From Cryptomeria japonica (lineage: Eukaryota > Streptophyta > Pinopsida > Cupressales > Cupressaceae), in assembly GCF_030272615.1 (NCBI RefSeq), contig NC_081406.1:164035521-164099520 (forward strand): 64,000 bases of DNA. The letters run 5' to 3'. Of the stretch, positions 59,236 to 64,000 are shown one piece after another; the first letter of the stretch is position 1; each line of letters opens with the position of its first letter. The notes under the pieces were generated by a model. It was not told the DNA's origin. It did not search any database and saw only the letters and a list, made by a program, of their open reading frames with translations. Made by a program: the position numbers and the translations under genes.

Positions 59236-59238
<3 letters not shown>
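56321..59238. other. Non-coding DNA with an internal duplication
   Basis: I see no gene. About 57015-57120 and 57203-57310 are imperfect copies of one another (GCCCTAGAAAACT or GCCCTAGATAACT..., TATTGAACATGATT..., CAAGGTAG, TAGTAGG), period about 185 bp. A 68-codon minus-strand frame at 57347-57553 has no recognisable domain. Confidence 0.45.

Positions 59239-59304
<66 letters not shown>
59239..59304. repeat. TA microsatellite, 33 units
   Basis: 66 bp of uninterrupted TA, followed by imperfect TAACATGTAATGTATG repeats to about 59415. Open frames across it encode only Tyr-Ile runs. Confidence 0.95.
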
Positions 59305-59305
<1 letters not shown>

Positions 59306-59611
59306 CATGTAATGTATGGGTAACATCTAATGCATGCATAGGATGTGGTAGACGCTGTCATGCAGTTATATGTATGTGTAACATGTAATGTATGTATAAC
59401 ATGTATTGTATGCATAAAATGTCGATGCATCATAGGGGCTAAATAAACATTGCTGAGGGGGGTGGGGAGCAGTAAATGAGCTTTTTGAGGTGTCCCCATG
59501 TCTCTGAAATGAAGTGAAGTGAGAAAATAAACATTATAATACACAACTATAGGTATGATAAATGATTATATATATTTATATTCAAGGAATAGCATCTAGA
59601 ATAATATTTAA

Positions 59612-59797
59612 CTTCATTGTGCATGACAAAAATATAGAGGTTAAGTGCTTCAATTACGTACATGGGAATCAAATTAACATAAGAAATAAGCCTGTAAAAT
59701 GCACTTCATAGCGCATCACAAAGATATAGAGGTTAAATGCTTCGATGACATACATGGGAATCAAATTAACATAAGAGCAGAGCCTGTTAAATGCACA
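59612..59797. repeat. Tandem duplication of about 92 bp
   Basis: 59612-59702 and 59703-59797 share CATGGGAATCAAATTAACAT, ATATAGAGGTTAA and GCCTGT, at roughly 85% identity by eye. The left copy looks more decayed. Confidence 0.75.
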
Positions 59798-60900
59798 CAG
59801 ATCAGAAATGAAAGACTAGATGATACAAAAATAACTAAATGGAAATATGGAAGATGCAAATTATCTAAATATATATTTACAGAAGAAATCACAGCATTTC
59901 ATACAAAAGCTGTATGGAGTTACTGATGATCATATATTTACAAAATATCTAAAAGATCTGAAATAACTATTGATTGTGTTATTTCTTTTATCACAGAATA
60001 GGCCTTCAGTATCCATACATTGACGAGGTTAGAGAGACACATGGACATAAGGTTTCAATGTTCATTTACTTTGTTCTTGTTTCCTTCTTGTTAAATTTTT
60101 GCTCAGCGATCTTTGCTTTTCAGAAACTTACTACACTAATAGATCTGGTTTCTAACTAAATTCCAGAAAGAAACTGCGTCTCTAACCCTACCCTATTTGT
60201 ACTTCAATACAAGTGCCACCTGAGGCATACAATTATCCCGTCACCAGATGTTCATTCCAAGGTAGCTGTAAAAGTAGCTGGAATGTCAAGGTAATTCTGC
60301 AACAGTATGCCATCCAACTAAACACACAAGATAACTTTGATTGCAACCATCACTAGCCTCCAAAGTAGGCTTCGGAGTATTTGTGCCCCCTCTTTGTCTC
60401 TTTTAACCGTTCATACGAACATAACATAAAAAAGCTTTTGCTTGCTTCTCAACGTTGAGCACATGTTGCGTGAAAAATTTGAATTAATATACACAAAATT
60501 GGATCTTTTCTTACTTTTACTCCATTGATAAATCGTTACATCATGGACATCTCAACCTGCGAAAGCAGCAAAAACTTGAAAAAATTTATAGTATACCAAC
60601 GGAAACAGCCTTGATTAACTGTAAGCAAATATAACAGTGACAAATTTCACAGACTAATCAAGACACCTAATAAAAGTTGACATCATCCAAGTGTCAGTGC
60701 CAAGAATCCCAGTGGACAAAAGTTCAAAACGAGTTATAGAAGCAGCAAATAGACACCTAAAACGTAAATTTCTTGTATATATTCAAAAAACTTTACTAAA
60801 TGTTCTCTATCCAAATAAGAATTACCCAATATTACACAATCAAAGTGGCTTTGAAAGAGAAACGCAAAGAAGAAACAATTGGGAAAAAAACGCCATTATA
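59798..60900. other. Stretch without a recognisable gene
   Basis: One short segment (about 60000-60050) encoding LQYPYIDEVRETHGHK lies between AG and GT and could be an exon, but nothing around it supports a gene. Confidence 0.3.
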
Positions 60901-61330
60901 TCCGATTAATCGTGAGTCGGCATTGGAGCCGATTTTTTCCCCAAAGAGTCGGAATTAATCGGTCAACGATTATTTCACGTTTTAATCGCGAAAAAAACAC
61001 ACGTTTAATCCGATAAAAATCGCACAAAGCCCGCGAAACAGAAAACTACAGCGAAAACCCTAAAAAATCTACAAAAACTGCTATTTATGGCGGCGCGCGG
61101 CAGTAGGTTATTCAATCAGCTTGGGGTCGAAGAAATTAGTTAAAATTTGCAGTAAAACTCGTTAAAACTAAATAAAATTTGTTAAAATTCGCAATACATT
61201 CGTACGGAAAAGAATAAAACTTTTTATTAGGGCTTTTGGAAAAAAAAGGGGGGTGAGCCGTGAGAGGAGTTTCTGTGAATCACGTCGAATGTCAAATCCA
61301 CAAGTTTGCAATCTGCTCGGGAAGTTTTTG
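60901..61330. promoter_or_regulatory. CpG-rich patch with a possible gene start
   Basis: About 21 CpG in the first 235 bp, against strong CpG depletion elsewhere. It has repeated TTAATCG and CCGATT words, an AAACCCTAA element (61054-61066) of the kind common in plant 5' leaders, and an ATG at 61088 opening MAARGSRLFNQLGVEEIS then a stop. It could be an unmethylated promoter and first exon on the plus strand with the rest outside or lost, or a recent insertion. No further exon is recognised. Confidence 0.3.
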
Positions 61331-62315
61331 ATTTATCTATAGATGTTTTTAGGTTTTCATAAAGTTAAAAAAAAATTCAAACACATTTTATATTTTAATA
61401 ATCAATGTCCATTAAAAATAAATATTATTTTACTTATATTAATTTTTTTTTCAAAAATGATCATTTAAAATATTTAAATTTAGTATTAATTTACTTATTT
61501 ATTTATTTGAAATATTAACATTTAATAATTAAACAAATTTAAATATTTAGATTAATTTTTTTAAATTTATCAACTTAATATAATTATTTTAGACTTTAAT
61601 ATTTATAAATTATAATTTTGTGAATATATTAAGTATATTTTAAAAAATTTAAATTTATATAAGAATCACGAATTTATTTTCAAATTTTTTACGAACTTGA
61701 ATTTGAACCTTGAGACTTAGTATACATATGTTTGTGTATGTCTGTGTATGTACGTTTGTTTGTGTGTTATACATATGTGCATGTCTATATGTTTGTGTGT
61801 TATACGTATGTCTGTATGTTTGTGTGTTATACTAGATACATATAACACACAAACATACAGACATACACAACCATACACTCAACCAGTAAACTACAAATTC
61901 TACTGCTACTGAAGTTAACAGAAATGTGTAATTTACACATACGTATTTGTAAGTTAACTTTCTGGTATTAAACAATGAGTATCTATAAGTTTAATAGAAT
62001 GAGTATCTATTTTCTACAAATTTTATTTGCCTACAATATCTCTATGTTATGGAAATGACCTTAAATATTAAAAAAAAAAGGTAGTTTTTAATTGTTTTTC
62101 TGCAATTTTTTATGTTTTTTTTAAATCTGATTTTTTCCCGATTTTCAAAAAATCTTATACTTATGTTTTGCAGATTAAGTCCCTAAACGATTAATGCTTC
62201 CTTGGGTCACTCAGAAACGTATACAGAGTTTATTTGCAACATTCCAAAATAGATCAAAATGAATCAAGGTGGGCCCTGAAAGTGTACAAGATCATTATAG
62301 AATAGTGTGGTTTTA
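61331..62315. other. AT-rich DNA with GT-rich repeats and a perfect hairpin
   Basis: 61725-61830 is an imperfect TGTTTGTGTGTTATACATATG-type repeat. It folds against 61841-61866 to give a hairpin at 61806-61866 (26-bp perfect arms, 9-nt loop). No gene. Confidence 0.6.
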
Positions 62316-63545
62316 TGTAATGTCCCTAATAGGAAAATTTAAAATATAGTTACTAAAATTGAATAAAATTTGCAATTTGTTGGTAAGTAGGCAATCTTAG
62401 ATGAATAGTAAAGGATAGATAAAGATTGCTATAACTCTTTATTACTGAAAATCTGATATAAAGTCTGATTTGCATGCATATGAATGTGATTTTGATCTAA
62501 TACAAATCTGACTGCTATTCCTGCTTATTGTCCTTATAACCATGCATTAACTTCAATATAGATTCTGATTATTAATGATGTGACTGGATTTCTTAATAAT
62601 ACTTTGATTGCCTTTTCTGAAACACTGCCTTATAATCTACAATGAATCTGACGCTGTCCCTGTTTATCATTTCTCTCATTTCATGCGTCCAATGTAGTTT
62701 GGTGGATACACCACTTTATACTTGGCTGAGTGTAGGCTCTTCTGAGTGCACCCTATTTCTGATCTGGATATATGAAAATAAGTCTTCTACCTTTAATGCA
62801 AGTATTATGGAGTAGATCAGAAATGTCTTTTGAATATGAATAAGAGAAATTATTATATATGCAAATTCTGTTTCAGAGTATAATCTCTATGATCATGCGG
62901 ATGTATATATGTAAGAGACGACTGCACAGTCTAATCGCCTTCTCTGCTGGTTAAAGTTGTGCAGCACGCCCATCCGATATCTTATTGATGCCCTATCTGA
63001 GTGATAGCCTTATACTTGTGCACCTAGTCTGCAATAGGGAATGATGGAATACCACTTCCTTGGCTACTAAATGGCTCTCCTGAGCACTGTAGTATGAAAC
63101 AAGTCTAGCAAACAATTATTCCATGCCTTGGGTAGAACTTGCGATCTCCCTTAAATATCCCACGGGGAGAGATGATGTGAGAAGTTGTGTCTCAACTCTC
63201 ACAACCTTTGCAACCATTGCTTGATTCAAGCCTCTTCCTCTAACTTAATTTGTCATTAGCTAGTTAATGCAAATCGTGGTTATCCTTCTTGACAGTGATA
63301 GTAGATAAGCCAATCTCTATTCGGGGGTTGATCTGAAATTACTCCCTTGACAGCGATTGTTTAGAAGACTGTGGACATCGATAAGGAGTAATTTATACAT
63401 TGATCTGATCCATTTCTTCCTTCCCTTTGCATCGATTTTAAATTGTTAACTAATTAAAATAAAAATGTCCCTGGGCCTGCCACAGCTGGGCCATACAATA
63501 CTCTTTTTTCTTGTTTTGTGTTAGAACTTGGACGGGGATATTACA
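62316..63545. mobile_element. Probable solo LTR (TGTAATGTCCC...GGGGATATTACA)
   Basis: 1,230 bp bounded by inverted ends TGTAAT and ATTACA with GTCCC/GGGGA inside them, as in plant gypsy LTRs. Flanks TTTTA and GTTTA match 4 of 5, a degraded target duplication. No coding content, no primer site or polypurine tract beside it. Orientation undetermined. Confidence 0.55.
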
Positions 63546-64000
63546 GTTTAATCACAAAAGTAAAGGTTTACAGATAACATGAGTGTAGGTGCACAATGGA
63601 ATTTGTTTTATGAATCATTCTGGTTTTTGTTTGTGATGAAAAAAGGGTAGGAAAAACATCATTGTATGGACTTACCAATAAATTTGCTATGGAATACTGT
63701 TTGCCGTTCAATTTACAAAAAGTAGTATTTGCAATTAGTCCTTAGTGTAAAAATTCAAAGAGATTCCAAAGTTCCAAACACAGTCCTAAAGCTAAATGTA
63801 TGAAGACCAGTTACACAAGCTGCATGCAAAAATCAAATTATGCAGGATGTGACTATGAGCTATATTCCAATATCATGGATGTGAAAAAGATATGATATAA
63901 AAGATTACTATTCTGTTTATGGGATGTTTTTGTTATTCTATAGCAGTTGCAAGTTTATATCTTATTTGTTTGTGGGAGGGTCCCCTTTAACAAAAAGCCA
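63546..64000. other. Unannotated right edge
   Basis: AT-rich, no reading frame of note, no repeat recognised. Confidence 0.4.

Noticed and set aside
59115-59544. Open frames with Tyr-Ile runs
   Set aside because: They translate the TA microsatellite and its surroundings.

Overview
This is a plant nuclear window, probably from a large, transposon-rich and heavily methylated genome. A conifer or other gymnosperm is my best guess. The grounds are nested LTR retrotransposons with tRNA primer sites, plant mobile domain (PMD) reading frames, GT-AG introns, DUF4283/CCHC proteins, AT-rich DNA, and reading frames broken almost entirely by CAA, CAG or CGA turning into stop codons. I found no gene that looks clearly alive as a host gene, and no rRNA, tRNA gene or CRISPR array. 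The species call is inference.

Layout. 1-5.6 kb: a decayed, intron-bearing DDE-type transposase gene (+), split by a 1.48 kb solo LTR with a perfect 5-bp target duplication. 5.6-12.3 kb: a complete LTR element (-) with tRNA-iMet-type primer site and polypurine tract. It codes for a coiled-coil/zinc-knuckle Gag-like protein and a 1,096-codon protein of unknown function, with no polymerase. 12.3-14.3 kb: a satellite array of about 350-bp units. 15.0-17.8 kb: a decayed gene of about ten exons (-), with dyad-rich DNA upstream of its start codon. 18.3-21.6 kb: LTR-like non-coding DNA. 21.8-23.0 kb: GA-rich and other tandem repeats.

23.16-53.12 kb is the core of the window: a 30 kb Ty3/gypsy element of Tat-like type on the minus strand (LTRs 1,433 bp each, about 3% apart). 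A second, smaller Tat-like element on the plus strand (29,733-41,295; LTRs 778/779 bp, about 1.3% apart) landed inside the last part of its integrase reading frame. Each element carries, between pol and its 3' LTR, an antisense two-exon gene with its own TATA-like box. Exon 1 encodes a short arginine-rich peptide and exon 2 a plant mobile domain. The inner element has lost RT, RNase H and the integrase core.

53.2-56.3 kb: two tandemly related DUF4283/CCHC (LINE ORF1-like) pseudogenes (+). 56.3-64.0 kb: non-coding DNA with a TA microsatellite, a CpG-rich patch at 60.9-61.3 kb, a perfect 26-bp hairpin at 61.8 kb, and a probable solo LTR at 62.3-63.5 kb.

How it fits together: LTR divergence gives a consistent order (element at 5.6 kb oldest, outer Tat-like next, inner Tat-like youngest). 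The point most worth following is the antisense PMD gene kept by two different, mutually nested retrotransposons with the same exon structure and position.
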